Assembly: GCA_025453605.1 (NCBI GenBank)
Contig: JALOPZ010000001.1
Location: 719,541-783,540 of the forward strand
From: Candidatus Margulisiibacteriota bacterium
Lineage (GTDB): Bacteria; Margulisbacteria; WOR-1; O2-12-FULL-45-9; XYB2-FULL-48-7
Direction: 5' to 3'
DNA: 64,000 nt
The notes beneath the pieces are model-generated. The model did not search any database. It saw only the letters and a list, made by a program, of their open reading frames with translations, and was not told where the DNA came from. The translations under genes were made by a program, and so were the position numbers. This document shows, one piece after another, positions 27,599 through 36,886 of this stretch (position 1 is its first letter; every line of letters starts with the position of its first letter).

Positions 27599-29086
27599 AT
27601 GAAGATCAAGGTTGAATGCCGGGAATTGGCTCAGGTTAGCTGCGATTTGCTGGTCGTTAATGTTTTTGCCGGGCAGAAAAAACTGGACGGCGCGACCGCT
27701 GCGGCCGATAAGGCTTTGGGGGGGATGATCACCAGTTTGCTCAAGGATGGCGAGATCACCGGCAAGCTCGGGCAGATAACGCTCCTCCACTGGTCCGGCA
27801 AGCTGAAGGCCGGCAAGATCGCGGTCGTCGGTTTGGGCGAACAGAGCAAGATCGATCTGGAAGCGGTCAGGACCGCTTCCGCCGCGGCGATCAAGGCGGC
27901 CAGGGAGAGCAAGGCAAAAAAAGTGGCGACGATCGTTCACGGCTGCGGCTGCGGTGAGACCGATCCGGTCGAGGCGGCCAAAGCGGTGGTCGAGGGGTCG
28001 GTTCTGGGCGTTTACCGGTTCGCCGGTTATGCCAAAGATAAAGAGGAGACGGAGTTTGCGCCGGCGGAGCTGGTCCTGTTCGATCACGATCGGGCCAAGA
28101 TCGGCAAGCTAAGCCGCGGGGCAAAGCTCGGACTGATCATTGCCGAAGCGGAGAACCACGCCCGCGACCTGGTCAACATGCCGGCCAATCGGATGACCCC
28201 TTCCGTTTTTGCCGCGCTGGCCAAACGGATCGCTAAGATCAATCGTTTAAAGTTCACCCAGCTTGACCCGAAAAAAGCCGGGATGGAACTCTTTTGGGCT
28301 GTAGCCAAAGGTTCGAACGAGCCACCCAAGCTGATCGCCCTGGAGTACCGCGGAGCGCCCCGGTCCAAGGAAAAGATCGCTTTGATCGGGAAGGGGATCA
28401 CTTTTGACTCGGGCGGCATTTCGCTCAAACCGTCCAAGAATATGGACGAAATGAAATCCGACATGGCCGGCGCGGCCGCCGTGCTCGGCGTAATGAGCCT
28501 CTTGTCCGACCTGAAGCCGAAGCACAATGTCATTGGGATCATTCCTTTGACCGAGAACATGCCCTCCGGGCACGCGACCAAGCCGGGCGACATCGTTGGT
28601 TCGCTCTCCGGCTACACGGTGGAGGTCACCAATACCGACGCCGAAGGGCGGATGATCCTGGGCGACGCCATAACCTACGCGAAAAAACGGGGCGCGACCA
28701 AAATGATCGACATTGCCACGCTGACCGGCGGGGCGATCGTTGCTCTGGGAGATGCGGCGACCGCGGTGATGGGTAACGACCAGACGCTGGTCGACCAGGT
28801 GTTGGCGGCGGGAAACCGCAGCGGCCAAAAAATGTGGCAGCTGCCGATCTACGATGAATATAAAGAATCGATGAAGAGCCAGGTCGCCGACCTGAAAAAT
28901 ACGGCCGGCACCGGTAAAGCCCAGCCGAGCACCGGCGCCGCGTTCCTCAGCAAGTTCGTCGGTGACACCCCCTGGGCTCACCTGGACATCGCCGGCACCG
29001 CTTTTCTGCAAAAGAGCCGCGGTTACCTCCCCGAAGGGGCGACCGGCGTTCCGGTCCGGACCTTGATCGAACTGCTTAACGGATGA
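27599..29086 (+). CDS. pepA: Leucyl aminopeptidase (M17)
   Basis: 495 aa, normal for cytosolic M17 enzymes, which remove N-terminal residues using two metal ions. The C-terminal catalytic domain has KGITFDSGG, the KSDMAGAAAVLG segment and the signature NTDAEGRMIL. The N-terminal macro-like domain is divergent, as is usual. It starts 24 bases after lemA and overlaps the next gene by 4 bases. Confidence 0.95.
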   Translation: MKIKVECRELAQVSCDLLVVNVFAGQKKLDGATAAADKALGGMITSLLKDGEITGKLGQITLLHWSGKLKAGKIAVVGLGEQSKIDLEAVRTASAAAIKAARESKAKKVATIVHGCGCGETDPVEAAKAVVEGSVLGVYRFAGYAKDKEETEFAPAELVLFDHDRAKIGKLSRGAKLGLIIAEAENHARDLVNMPANRMTPSVFAALAKRIAKINRLKFTQLDPKKAGMELFWAVAKGSNEPPKLIALEYRGAPRSKEKIALIGKGITFDSGGISLKPSKNMDEMKSDMAGAAAVLGVMSLLSDLKPKHNVIGIIPLTENMPSGHATKPGDIVGSLSGYTVEVTNTDAEGRMILGDAITYAKKRGATKMIDIATLTGGAIVALGDAATAVMGNDQTLVDQVLAAGNRSGQKMWQLPIYDEYKESMKSQVADLKNTAGTGKAQPSTGAAFLSKFVGDTPWAHLDIAGTAFLQKSRGYLPEGATGVPVRTLIELLNG

Positions 29087-30216
29087 AGTTCGTTCTGCCC
29101 GCGGTCCTGCTCTGGCTGGTGTTGGTAACGGGCGCGGCCGGAGTCTCCCTCGAAGCGGAAAATAACCCGGTCGTCAAAGAGGCTTTTCGGCTCAAGGTCT
29201 GGAATTGCGCTGATGGGACGATCGAGGTCAGCGCCGACCGCGGAAAGAGCTGGCGGCGGATCGGGTCGGTCGTTTACCCGACCGAGCAGACCAATGCCGA
29301 TTCCTTTGCGGCGGCCGCCTGGGTGGCGGACGGCAAAGTCGCCGCGACCGCCGTCAATGCTATCCACCTGAAGGTCTCGACCGAGGCCGATGGCCGGGCG
29401 GTGATCTTCAGCTTGCTCCCGGCCGAATTATTGGTTAAACCGGACAACTATCGCTCTTATTTCAATGCGACCTCCTCGATCTACACTGATATTCCCGGCG
29501 GGACGACCATTTTCGGCGGCGGTTACGCCCCGTTAGTCGGCAACACGGTCCTTCTCAGCCGTGCCGGTTACCAGCCGGTCCCCTGGCCGACCGGGTACCG
29601 GCCGCTCCTAAATGACCGGATCTATATTCTGGTCGACAAGCCGGTCGAGTACCCCAAAGAGATCGTCCTGGAGAATAAGGTGGACGGGGCAGTGACCCTG
29701 ACCTATTTTGACGGGCTGGCAAGGCTGGTCGGCCGGGTGGTGAAGCCGGTCAGCGGCGTCGGCCGCTTCGAAGGGACCAAATATGCCGCGCCGGGACGGA
29801 TCCGCGCCAACCATCCCGGCGTGATCGACGTCTCCACCTCACGCCTTGGCCAGATCGGCGGTTTCCAGATCGTCCCGGCCAAACACGGTGAGAACATCAA
29901 ATACGCCATGACCTCGCCCCAGTGGCTGGTGATCGGCCCGCTCGATCCGAGCAACGAGGCGTTTGAAGGGCGGGCGCCGTTCTTCAAATACTTTATCCGG
30001 CCGAATTATGCGGTCACCGATCTGGCTGGCGAAGATTGGCCGGAGAAGCTGCTGGCGCGTTTCCTGGTGGAGGTGCGGCGAACCGACTCGGCCAAATGGG
30101 AGCCGGTGCCGGTAGTGGAATTCAGCGATTATTTCCTGACGGGGAACGTGATCGCCAGGGCGAACAGCGCCCTGCGGGATGTGACCGCGGTCCGGATCGT
30201 CTTTCCGATCGAGTGA
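29083..30216 (+). CDS. Unknown secreted 377-aa protein
   Basis: Family not recognised. A clear signal peptide (KFVLPAVLLWLVLVTGAAG) is followed by a beta-rich protein without cysteine motifs or further membrane segments. The sequence DGTIEVSADRGKSWRRIGS near the N-terminus resembles the sialidase/BNR Asp-box pattern, but only one copy is seen. It overlaps the pepA stop (ATGA) and is probably translated with it. Confidence 0.7.
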   Translation: MKFVLPAVLLWLVLVTGAAGVSLEAENNPVVKEAFRLKVWNCADGTIEVSADRGKSWRRIGSVVYPTEQTNADSFAAAAWVADGKVAATAVNAIHLKVSTEADGRAVIFSLLPAELLVKPDNYRSYFNATSSIYTDIPGGTTIFGGGYAPLVGNTVLLSRAGYQPVPWPTGYRPLLNDRIYILVDKPVEYPKEIVLENKVDGAVTLTYFDGLARLVGRVVKPVSGVGRFEGTKYAAPGRIRANHPGVIDVSTSRLGQIGGFQIVPAKHGENIKYAMTSPQWLVIGPLDPSNEAFEGRAPFFKYFIRPNYAVTDLAGEDWPEKLLARFLVEVRRTDSAKWEPVPVVEFSDYFLTGNVIARANSALRDVTAVRIVFPIE

Positions 30217-30222
30217 AGGATT

Positions 30223-30231
30223 TGTTATAAT
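30223..30231 (+). promoter_or_regulatory. Extended -10 promoter of metG
   Basis: TGTTATAAT, 6 bases before the metG ATG and 7 bases after the preceding stop. There is no Shine-Dalgarno, so the mRNA is predicted to be leaderless. Confidence 0.65.
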
Positions 30232-30237
30232 TGATCA

Positions 30238-31713
30238 ATGACCAAGTTCTATCTGACCACGCCCCTTTATTACGTTAACGACGTTCCCCACATTGGGCAT
30301 GCCTATACGACCATTGCGGCTGATGTGCTGGCCCGCTTTAAGCGGAACCAGGGCTTTGATGTCCGGTTTCTGACCGGGACCGACGAGCATGGCCAGAAGG
30401 TCTGGAAGGCGGCCGAAGCAGCCGGCAAGACCCCGCAACAGTTCGTCGATGAGATCGTCGGCCGGTTCCAGTCGGCCTGGCAGACCCTGGGGATCACCTA
30501 CGATGACTTTATCCGGACGACCGAGCCGCGGCACGAAAAGGCGGTGCAGGCGATCTTTGGCCGGTTGCTCAAGCAGGGAGACATCTATAAAGGCGAATAC
30601 GAGGGCTGGTATTGCGTCCCTTGCGAGACCTTTTGGGCGGAGGGGGAGTTGCGGGAGGATATGGAAGGGCGCAAGCTCTGTCCCGACTGCGGCCGGCCGA
30701 CCGATCTGCTCAAGGAAGAGACCTATTATTTCAAATTATCTAAATACCAGGAGAAGATCCTTAAGCATTTGGAAACCCACCCCGAGTCAGTCCAGCCCGT
30801 TTCCCGGCGCAATGAGGTCTACCAATTCGTTAAACAGGGCCTAAAAGACCTTTCGATCACTCGGACCGCTTTCCCCTGGGGAGTTGTTGTTCCGGACGAC
30901 CCCAAGCATGTGGTTTATGTCTGGTTCGACGCCCTGATCAACTATATCTCGGCGATCGGTTATCCGGATAGCCCGGACTTTAAAAAATGGTGGCCGGCCG
31001 ACGTCCACCTGATGGGGAAAGAGATCGTCCGTTTCCACGCGGTGATCTGGCCGGCGATGCTGATGGCCCTTGATCTCCCCCTCCCGAAAAAGGTCTTTGG
31101 TCACGGCTGGTGGACAGTTGAAGGCCAGAAGATGTCCAAGTCCAAGGGAAACGTTGTCGATCCTCTGGCGCTGGCGGCAAAATACGGCGTCGAACCGGTC
31201 CGCTACTTTATCCTGCGCGAGGTCCCCTTTGGGGTGGACGGCGACTTCTCGATGAATTCGTTCATTAAACGCTTCAACGCGGACCTGGCAAATGACCTGG
31301 GAAATTTGTTAAGCAGAACATTGACGATGGTGGAGAAGTATTTTCAGGGTCAAGTGCCAAGCAGCAAGGGTCATGAAGATAAAGAAATGACGGAGCTGAT
31401 TGCCAGGATACCGGCGGATGTTGCTGCGGCGATGGAGCAGCTCGCTTTCTCGGATGCGCTGGGGGCGATCTGGCAACTGATCAGTAGCGCGAACGTTTAT
31501 ATTGAAAAGCAGGCCCCCTGGTCGCTGGCGAAGAAGGGGGAGACAGAGAAGCTCGCCGTTGTCCTGAGCACCCTGGTCCAGGCGCTTAAAGTTGCCGCTG
31601 ATAACCTGACCCCATTCATGCCCGCGACCGCCAAACAGATCTTAACCCAGCTGAATCCTGGCGGCGAAAAGGTTGCCAAGGGAGATCCGCTTTTTCCCCG
31701 GATCGAACAGTAG
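30238..31713 (+). CDS. metG: Methionyl-tRNA synthetase
   Basis: 491 aa, the short form without the C-terminal tRNA-binding domain. Class I motifs PHIGHAY (17-23) and KMSKSKGN (near 300) are present. A zinc knuckle is formed by CVPC and CPDC. It charges tRNA-Met and the initiator tRNA; the initiator gene in this window carries an intron. Confidence 0.97.
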   Translation: MTKFYLTTPLYYVNDVPHIGHAYTTIAADVLARFKRNQGFDVRFLTGTDEHGQKVWKAAEAAGKTPQQFVDEIVGRFQSAWQTLGITYDDFIRTTEPRHEKAVQAIFGRLLKQGDIYKGEYEGWYCVPCETFWAEGELREDMEGRKLCPDCGRPTDLLKEETYYFKLSKYQEKILKHLETHPESVQPVSRRNEVYQFVKQGLKDLSITRTAFPWGVVVPDDPKHVVYVWFDALINYISAIGYPDSPDFKKWWPADVHLMGKEIVRFHAVIWPAMLMALDLPLPKKVFGHGWWTVEGQKMSKSKGNVVDPLALAAKYGVEPVRYFILREVPFGVDGDFSMNSFIKRFNADLANDLGNLLSRTLTMVEKYFQGQVPSSKGHEDKEMTELIARIPADVAAAMEQLAFSDALGAIWQLISSANVYIEKQAPWSLAKKGETEKLAVVLSTLVQALKVAADNLTPFMPATAKQILTQLNPGGEKVAKGDPLFPRIEQ

Positions 31714-31844
31714 CCGTTTCCGACACCGTTGACGAAAATCACTACACTTTAGCCCCGTTTTACGCTTAGAGGCGCCTGGTAATAAAGTTGCTGTATAACC
31801 AGCTGTCGCATATTGCGGTTTCTATTTAAGAAAACAGTAATGAA

Positions 31845-32216
31845 ATCCCTAATTTTATCCCGAAACTGCTGTGTCCCGAATTATCCTAAAGGGGAATCTC
31901 GAAAAAACTCGAAAACCCTAAATAACCCTAATGGCCGGTGGGGCTAAAATGGCTGAATTGCTGTACCCGGAGCTCAGCTACAAGATCGTTGGTGTCCTTT
32001 TCGAGGTCTTCAGGCGGCATCGCACCGATTATCGGCAGATCTATGGCTACTTGCGTCGGAGCAAGCTGGAGTTGGGGATCCTGGCCCGCTTTGGTGTTAA
32101 CGGCGTTGAAACAAAACGAGTTCTCAGAGGCTATGATCAATGATTAGGGCCTTTTCGGATTTTAGGGCATTTTCGGGTTTGATCTTTCGGATAGTTAGAG
32201 AACAAAAATTAGGGAT
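31845..32216. repeat. Imperfect inverted repeats flanking the GxxExxY remnant
   Basis: The arms on both sides are built from TTAGGG- and TTTTCGG-like words in opposite orientation. The longest perfect match is 12 bp (ATCCCTAATTTT at 31845-31856 against AAAATTAGGGAT at 32205-32216). The inner pair, CCCTAAT at 31926-31932 and ATTAGGG at 32143-32149, coincides with the first and last codons of the small frame. The arms are imperfect and low in complexity. The 217 bases from metG to the small frame hold no other gene. Confidence 0.5.
31931..32143 (+). pseudogene. GxxExxY family gene with large internal in-frame deletion
   Basis: 70 aa. The first 30 residues (ELLYPELSYKIVGVLFEVFR) match the N-terminus of GxxExxY (PDDEXK_3-like) proteins. 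The last 30 (IYGYLRRSKLELGILARFG, then GVETKRVL) match their C-terminus. The middle of the roughly 125-aa family, including the GxxExxY motif itself and the nuclease-like D/E-x-K strands, is missing, so catalysis is not possible. Either this is decay, or a short non-catalytic version has been kept. The inverted repeats begin at both ends of the frame. Confidence 0.65.
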
Positions 32217-33222
32217 AGGATTAGGGACCAAACCATTGAATAGCCGCCAAACCGCCGCTTTCTGTTCTCAGCTCAAAGCTTTGCTGGCCGCTGGTCTGCC
32301 GCTGCTGGCTGCCCTGAAAATACTAAAGTGTCACGCTCAAGCCGGCCGGCTGATCAGCGAGGGAGAACAGTTAAGCCGGGCGTTACGGGGAATACTTCCC
32401 GATCTGGCCTGCGGGGCGATCGGGGCGGCCGAACAGGTCGGGGCGCTCGAAGATTGTTTGGCCCGGTTGGCAGCTCATTATGAACATCAGGCGGAAACGC
32501 ATGAGAAGTTGATCGGCTCACTTATTTATCCGCTCTTTGTTTTGCTCTTGAGTGTTGGGTCACTCTTCGGTCTGATCTTTTTTATTCTGCCGGGGATGAA
32601 CGAGCTGTTTGTTGATCTAAACACCCCCTTGCCGGCGTTGACCGCCGGGATATTAAACGTTAGCGAACTGTTGGCCCGCGGCTGGATAGCATGGTTAATC
32701 GCGAGCGTGGCCGTTCTTGTTATTGTGGCCCTAATGGTCCGGCGACAGCCGCTCCAGACCGAAAGGGCCATTTTACGAGCCCCCGTGGTCGGTCGGTTTT
32801 ATCGCCAGGAGCAGGTCGTTCAGGTTCTGGGGACGCTCGGGACTTTATTACGTGGCGGGACGCCGATCCGAGAGGCGTTGCAACTAACCGCCGACTCGCT
32901 CCGGAGCGTGGTTTACCGGCAAGTGATCGGTTCGGTCGGATCCGCGGTCGAGCAGGGGACGGCCTTAGGTGCGGCTTTAGGGCTGACCGGATCGTTCCCG
33001 GAGGAGGCGATCCAGCTGATCGCGGTTGGCGAGGGGAGCGGTCAGCTGGCAGAGATGCTGGCCAGTGCTGCCGATTTCCAGATCAAACAAAGGGAGTTTC
33101 AGCTTAAACGGCTAACCACCCTGCTGGAACCGGCGCTGACCCTGGCTGTCGGCGGAGTAGTTGCCTTGATCGTCGTGGCCATGTTCCTGCCGCTCATCAA
33201 TATGATTTCCAGCCTGCAGTAG
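32140..33222 (+). CDS. Type IV pilus/type II secretion inner-membrane protein (PilC/GspF-like), short N-terminus
   Basis: Up to 360 aa. Two T2SF domains are visible (about 36-160, FCSQLKALLAAGLPLLAALK; and about 230-350, VLGTLGTLLRGGTPIREAL), each followed by transmembrane helices (LFVLLLSVGSLFGLIFFIL; LTLAVGGVVALIVVAMFLPL). This protein forms the inner-membrane platform that helps assemble pilins. The usual N-terminal cytoplasmic segment is missing: the first 32 codons are translated TTAGGG-rich repeat sequence. A TTG at 32236 (LNSRQTAAF) is the more natural start. No pilB/gspE ATPase lies nearby. The prepilin gene follows. Confidence 0.8.
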   Translation: MIRAFSDFRAFSGLIFRIVREQKLGIGLGTKPLNSRQTAAFCSQLKALLAAGLPLLAALKILKCHAQAGRLISEGEQLSRALRGILPDLACGAIGAAEQVGALEDCLARLAAHYEHQAETHEKLIGSLIYPLFVLLLSVGSLFGLIFFILPGMNELFVDLNTPLPALTAGILNVSELLARGWIAWLIASVAVLVIVALMVRRQPLQTERAILRAPVVGRFYRQEQVVQVLGTLGTLLRGGTPIREALQLTADSLRSVVYRQVIGSVGSAVEQGTALGAALGLTGSFPEEAIQLIAVGEGSGQLAEMLASAADFQIKQREFQLKRLTTLLEPALTLAVGGVVALIVVAMFLPLINMISSLQ

Positions 33223-33224
33223 AG

Positions 33225-33230
33225 TATAAT
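33225..33230 (+). promoter_or_regulatory. -10 box upstream of the pilin gene
   Basis: TATAAT three bases after the PilC-like stop and 16 bases before the pilin ATG. A Shine-Dalgarno (AGAAGGTGAA) lies between, so this is the one TATAAT promoter here with an ordinary leader. Confidence 0.5.
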
Positions 33231-33246
33231 TAAAGAAGGTGAAGTT

Positions 33247-33654
33247 ATGAGAAAAGGATTTACTTTAGTCGAGATCCTGGTCGTGATCGGCATCATCAGC
33301 TTGCTAGCGGTCTTTCTGGTGCCAAACCTGCTCGGGGCGCGCGACCGGGCCAAGGAGGCGGCGGTCAAGGGGGTCATGCACTCAGTGCAGCTGGCGCTCG
33401 AAGCCTACCAGATGGAGAACGATGTTTATCCGATCGCCAAGAATATCGCTCTCGAATCGCTCTGCAAGAACTACCTGATGAGCGGTGATTATCTAGGCGC
33501 CGTGCCGAAGAATCCTTTTACCGGGATGCCGTACACCGACGCCGACCTGGCGGGGAAGGTCGTCTACAGTTATGACGATACTACCGGCAAGTACATGTTA
33601 ACTGGTTACAAGCGGAATGGTTTATCCAAACTTCAAGAACTTTCTAATATGTAG
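33247..33654 (+). CDS. Type IV prepilin/pseudopilin (GspG-like)
   Basis: 135 aa. Class III signal MRKG/FTLVEILVVIGIISLLAVFL with prepilin-peptidase cleavage after G4 and E5 of the mature protein conserved. The soluble part has the GspG/PilA pattern ARDRAKEAAVKGVMHSVQLA, then YPIAKN and a C-terminal NPFTGMPY. It is the major subunit candidate of a pilus or pseudopilus assembled by the PilC-like protein upstream. The last 38 bases overlap the next gene. Confidence 0.92.
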   Translation: MRKGFTLVEILVVIGIISLLAVFLVPNLLGARDRAKEAAVKGVMHSVQLALEAYQMENDVYPIAKNIALESLCKNYLMSGDYLGAVPKNPFTGMPYTDADLAGKVVYSYDDTTGKYMLTGYKRNGLSKLQELSNM

Positions 33655-35161
33655 CCTGTTACTCTGGCTGGTAGCGGCCGCTGCCGCCGTCAGCCATGAC
33701 CCCGAAGGAGTTCTTCGCTTTTCCCTGGGGGGCGAAGTTTCACTGCTCAACCCGATCCTCTCGACCGACAACGTCTCCTCCGCGGTCGAAAGCGCGATCT
33801 TTTCCGGGCTGGTGACCTTTAATGAACAACTGGAGCCGGTCCCTGACCTGGCGGAGAGTTGGGCGGTATCCAAAGACGGCAAGGTCTGGACCTTTAAGCT
33901 GAGAAAAGACGTTAAATGGCACGACGGCGTCCCGTTCACCGCTGACGACGTGGTTTTTACTTTCAAATCGATCCTTGACCCCAAAGTCAACTCGGTCCGC
34001 CGGAGCGATTATATTATCGACGGTCAGCCGATCGTCTTCTCCGCGCCGGACCAGTACACCGTCAAAGCGGTATTGCCCAAACCGTTCGCTCCCTTCCTGG
34101 TCCACGCGGCAATGAGCGTCATCCCCAAACATCGGCTGGCGGGGAAAGATATCAATACGGCGGACTTTAATCGCCAACCGGTCGGGACCGGGCCTTTCAT
34201 CTTTAAAGAATGGAAGACCGGCGATTATGTGAAGGTTGCCCGCAACCCTCATTACTATTTGGGCGCTCCACTGCTCAAGGCGATCGAGTACAAGATCATT
34301 CCGGATGATAATTCTTCCTTGGTGGCGCTGGAAGCGGGGGAGATCGACGAGGCTGGTATTCCCCCCAAGGATTATTCCCGGATGAAAACGGTCAAGGGGA
34401 TCAAGGTTTATGAGTCGGATGTCCTCCTTTACACTTATCTCGGTTTTAACCTGGCCAATCCCAAGTTCGCCGATAAACGGGTTCGCCAGGCGCTAGCCTA
34501 CGCGACCGATCGGAAGCAGCTGGTCGGGCTCCTTTTCCGCGGTCTGGCTACTCCGGCTTATGCCCCCTCCGCGCCGATCTCCTGGGCCTATTCTGATCGG
34601 GTGCAGAAATACGACTACAACCTGGAACGGGCCAAACAGTTGCTGCAGGAGGCGGGGGCGGAGAACTTAGAGTTCACTATCCTGGTCAACCAGGGGAATA
34701 AGGAGCGGGAAAAAGCCGCCGTCATCCTGCAGCAGCAGTACAAAAAGATCGGTGTCAAGGTCAACGTGCGGGTAATGGAATGGTCGGCGATCCTTAAGGT
34801 CGTTAACGCTCCCAAAGATCCGAAAGAATTTGAGGCGGTTATCATGGGGTGGTCGCTCGGCCTCGATCCCGATGGTTATTCGATCTGGCATTCCAGCCAA
34901 TACCCTAAAGGGTTCAACTTTATCAAATACAAAAATGCCGACGTCGATCGTTTGCTGGAAGAGGGGCGGACGACGATCGATAAGAACAAGCGCAAAGCGA
35001 TCTACGGTCAACTCTGGCAGGCGATCGCCGCCGATCAGCCTTACATTTTCCTCTGGTACCCGAAAGCGGTTGCCGGGGTCAACGAACGGGTCGGCGGCTT
35101 GGCCAAGCCGGGTCCAGCTGGCCTCTTCCTTCACATTGAAAAAGTTTATATCAAAAAGTGA
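33617..35161 (+). CDS. Peptide ABC transporter substrate-binding protein (SBP family 5)
   Basis: 514 aa. Sec signal (LICSLLLWLVAAAAAVS) with no clear lipobox, so probably a soluble periplasmic protein. Family 5 signature: SLLNPILSTDNVSS, PDLAESWAVSKDGKVWTFKL, KWHDGVPFTADDVVFTF, then YLGFNLANP and VRQALAYATD. It binds peptides or similar solutes for the permease and ATPases at 36937-40111. It starts inside the pilin gene and is separated from its transporter by two opposite-strand genes. Confidence 0.92.
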   Translation: MVYPNFKNFLICSLLLWLVAAAAAVSHDPEGVLRFSLGGEVSLLNPILSTDNVSSAVESAIFSGLVTFNEQLEPVPDLAESWAVSKDGKVWTFKLRKDVKWHDGVPFTADDVVFTFKSILDPKVNSVRRSDYIIDGQPIVFSAPDQYTVKAVLPKPFAPFLVHAAMSVIPKHRLAGKDINTADFNRQPVGTGPFIFKEWKTGDYVKVARNPHYYLGAPLLKAIEYKIIPDDNSSLVALEAGEIDEAGIPPKDYSRMKTVKGIKVYESDVLLYTYLGFNLANPKFADKRVRQALAYATDRKQLVGLLFRGLATPAYAPSAPISWAYSDRVQKYDYNLERAKQLLQEAGAENLEFTILVNQGNKEREKAAVILQQQYKKIGVKVNVRVMEWSAILKVVNAPKDPKEFEAVIMGWSLGLDPDGYSIWHSSQYPKGFNFIKYKNADVDRLLEEGRTTIDKNKRKAIYGQLWQAIAADQPYIFLWYPKAVAGVNERVGGLAKPGPAGLFLHIEKVYIKK

Positions 35162-35162
35162 C

Positions 35163-36182
35163 CTAACCGCGGCGGTAGAGCCAGAGCTTGATCCCTTCGC
35201 TTGTCAGGCGGATCAGGTTGATCGCTCCGGTGGTCAAACCGATAAACGGATGCATGCCAAAATGAAGGCCGACGATCAGCACATTCTCCCAGATGCGAGC
35301 GACCAGGCGTTGTTTGGCGGCTGATTTTTTCTCGGTTATGGTCGGTTCGCAGGCAGATGGTTCCGTTTCGGCCGGTTTTTTATCCCCCAGACAGTAAGCC
35401 AGGGCGCCGGAAAACACGGCTAAGCTAATCGTTTGCGCCAAGGTCATAAAACCGAGGACTTTTGGTTCGTGTCTCGCAAATTCGATCGCAAAACGAAAAG
35501 CGGAGTAGCTGATCAGCCCGAGGGCAAAAGTTTTGCCTGCCGGTAAACGTTTAGAAAGGCGAGTCAATTCTAAGCCGAGGCTGATATCGACCGCGCTGGA
35601 GACGGCCTCGGTCGGCAAGCCGAAGATCTCCCCGGAACAGCAACCAGCCGACCAACAGCCGAGCCGCCCGATCCCCAAACCGATCAGCGCGGCCGGGGTC
35701 AATGCGTCATAAAGCTTGAGGACCGGGGTCTTGGTTATCTTGCCGAAGGCAAAAAGCCAGCCGGTCCCTCCCAGCAAACCGCCGTACCAGGTGCCAAGGT
35801 CATGGCCAAGATTATTGATCGCCTGCGGATGTTGCGCCAGGTGCAACCCGATCGAGCCCGCTATTCCGACTGCTGTGGTCGATAGGAAGGCAAGGCTGGC
35901 CGTTGTCGCCTTGATACCCTTGTTAAGAGAGGATTTGACCGCTAGCGAGAAAGCCAACCAAATCCCCCAGCCGACCATGTGCGGATAGATATTACCGACT
36001 TCCAAAGAGGTGCCGATCCTGGTTAGCGGTAAACCTTGTTCCAACCGGGGTTGAGCGTAATAATTAATGATAAGCAAGCCGGGGAGCAGATAAAAAGAAT
36101 TCTTAACGGCGGCTTTGGTTGTTTGCCAGACCCGGCGCGGCAGGCTGGGACGCGTTGGTCCGATCTTGTTGATGCCGCTCAT
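35163..36182 (-). CDS. Lgt-like prolipoprotein diacylglyceryl transferase homologue
   Basis: 339 aa, multi-pass. The middle matches Lgt: HDLGTWYGGLLGG, then DALTPAALIGLGIGRLGCWSAGCC (the Lgt GRxGNFxNxE-type signature, here with three cysteines), GEIFGLPTE, and YSAFRFAIEFAR with the conserved arginine. Lgt transfers diacylglycerol to the lipobox cysteine. Additional hydrophobic segments lie at both ends, and the signature is altered, so this may be a specialised paralogue with another substrate. It overlaps the LspA-like gene by 4 bases, and the pair is driven by a FliA/SigD-like promoter. Confidence 0.75.
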   Translation of the reverse strand: MSGINKIGPTRPSLPRRVWQTTKAAVKNSFYLLPGLLIINYYAQPRLEQGLPLTRIGTSLEVGNIYPHMVGWGIWLAFSLAVKSSLNKGIKATTASLAFLSTTAVGIAGSIGLHLAQHPQAINNLGHDLGTWYGGLLGGTGWLFAFGKITKTPVLKLYDALTPAALIGLGIGRLGCWSAGCCSGEIFGLPTEAVSSAVDISLGLELTRLSKRLPAGKTFALGLISYSAFRFAIEFARHEPKVLGFMTLAQTISLAVFSGALAYCLGDKKPAETEPSACEPTITEKKSAAKQRLVARIWENVLIVGLHFGMHPFIGLTTGAINLIRLTSEGIKLWLYRRG

Positions 36183-36868
36183 GATTCGAATATCCCCCTT
36201 TGGCCGCGATGGAGTTGATCGCGCAATAGCGACAGCGGCAAAGCGGCCAAAGCGACCAGCCCGATCGAGACCGGGTAGAGCGGGGCAAGCAAACCGGTCA
36301 GCAGATAGAGGGACATTTGTCCGAGAGTGTTCCAGCGTCGTGTCGTAAAGGCCTGGACCAAAGTTTGGCCGCGTCCGGGCTTATCAGTGCTTGTCCCGGT
36401 TGAACTCTTGGCAAGCAACCCTCCGCAAAGCAGATCGCCCAGCAGCAACGAAGTTCCAACGGCTGCCGCAATATCGGCCAGATTGCCGGTATACCAGCCG
36501 GCGAGCTTGATAAAATCGGTTACGCCGCCTTTGACGAGCCGTTCGCTCAAATTCCCGACGGCTGCTCCGCCGATCAAGGCCAGCGAAAGCCTGGCGACTT
36601 TTGATCTGGCTTTCACAAAAAGGGCGGCCAGAGATACCAAGCCGACCGCAAAATAGATCTTTTCCCCCCAGCCAAAATTACCGGGCTGGTTAAACGCGTA
36701 ACCGCGGTTGATCTCATTGGTCAGATAAAGCGTTTTATCGACCAGCCAGACTTTGGCTCGATAAGGGATAGTGTGTTTGATAGCCGCTTTGCTGGCCAGG
36801 TCTGCAACCGCGACCGGCAGCGTGACCCTGGTACTATAGTAATAAGCTGTTTTAATGGAGCTGTTCAT
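36179..36868 (-). CDS. LspA-like (signal peptidase II) membrane protein
   Basis: 229 aa, longer than the usual 150-170. Signal peptidase II features in order: VADLASKAAIK (the D-x-x-x-K motif), NRGYAFN (N-x-G-x-AF), GGAAVGNLSERLVKGGVTDFI with catalytic D118, and YTGNLADIAAAVG with catalytic D132. The usual GNLIDR is changed to GNLSER. A C-terminal extension (about 150-229) contains another pair of hydrophobic helices. Signal peptidase II cleaves prolipoproteins after Lgt has acted. Coupling to an Lgt-like gene suggests a dedicated two-step unit, while the variant motifs suggest it is not the housekeeping copy (inference). Confidence 0.75.
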   Translation of the reverse strand: MNSSIKTAYYYSTRVTLPVAVADLASKAAIKHTIPYRAKVWLVDKTLYLTNEINRGYAFNQPGNFGWGEKIYFAVGLVSLAALFVKARSKVARLSLALIGGAAVGNLSERLVKGGVTDFIKLAGWYTGNLADIAAAVGTSLLLGDLLCGGLLAKSSTGTSTDKPGRGQTLVQAFTTRRWNTLGQMSLYLLTGLLAPLYPVSIGLVALAALPLSLLRDQLHRGQRGIFES

Positions 36869-36886
36869 AACGCTCTCTATCCATAT

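Noticed and set aside
31900..32220. TTAGGG words resembling telomere repeats
   Set aside because: Too few, not in tandem, and in opposite orientation on the two sides of a small gene remnant.
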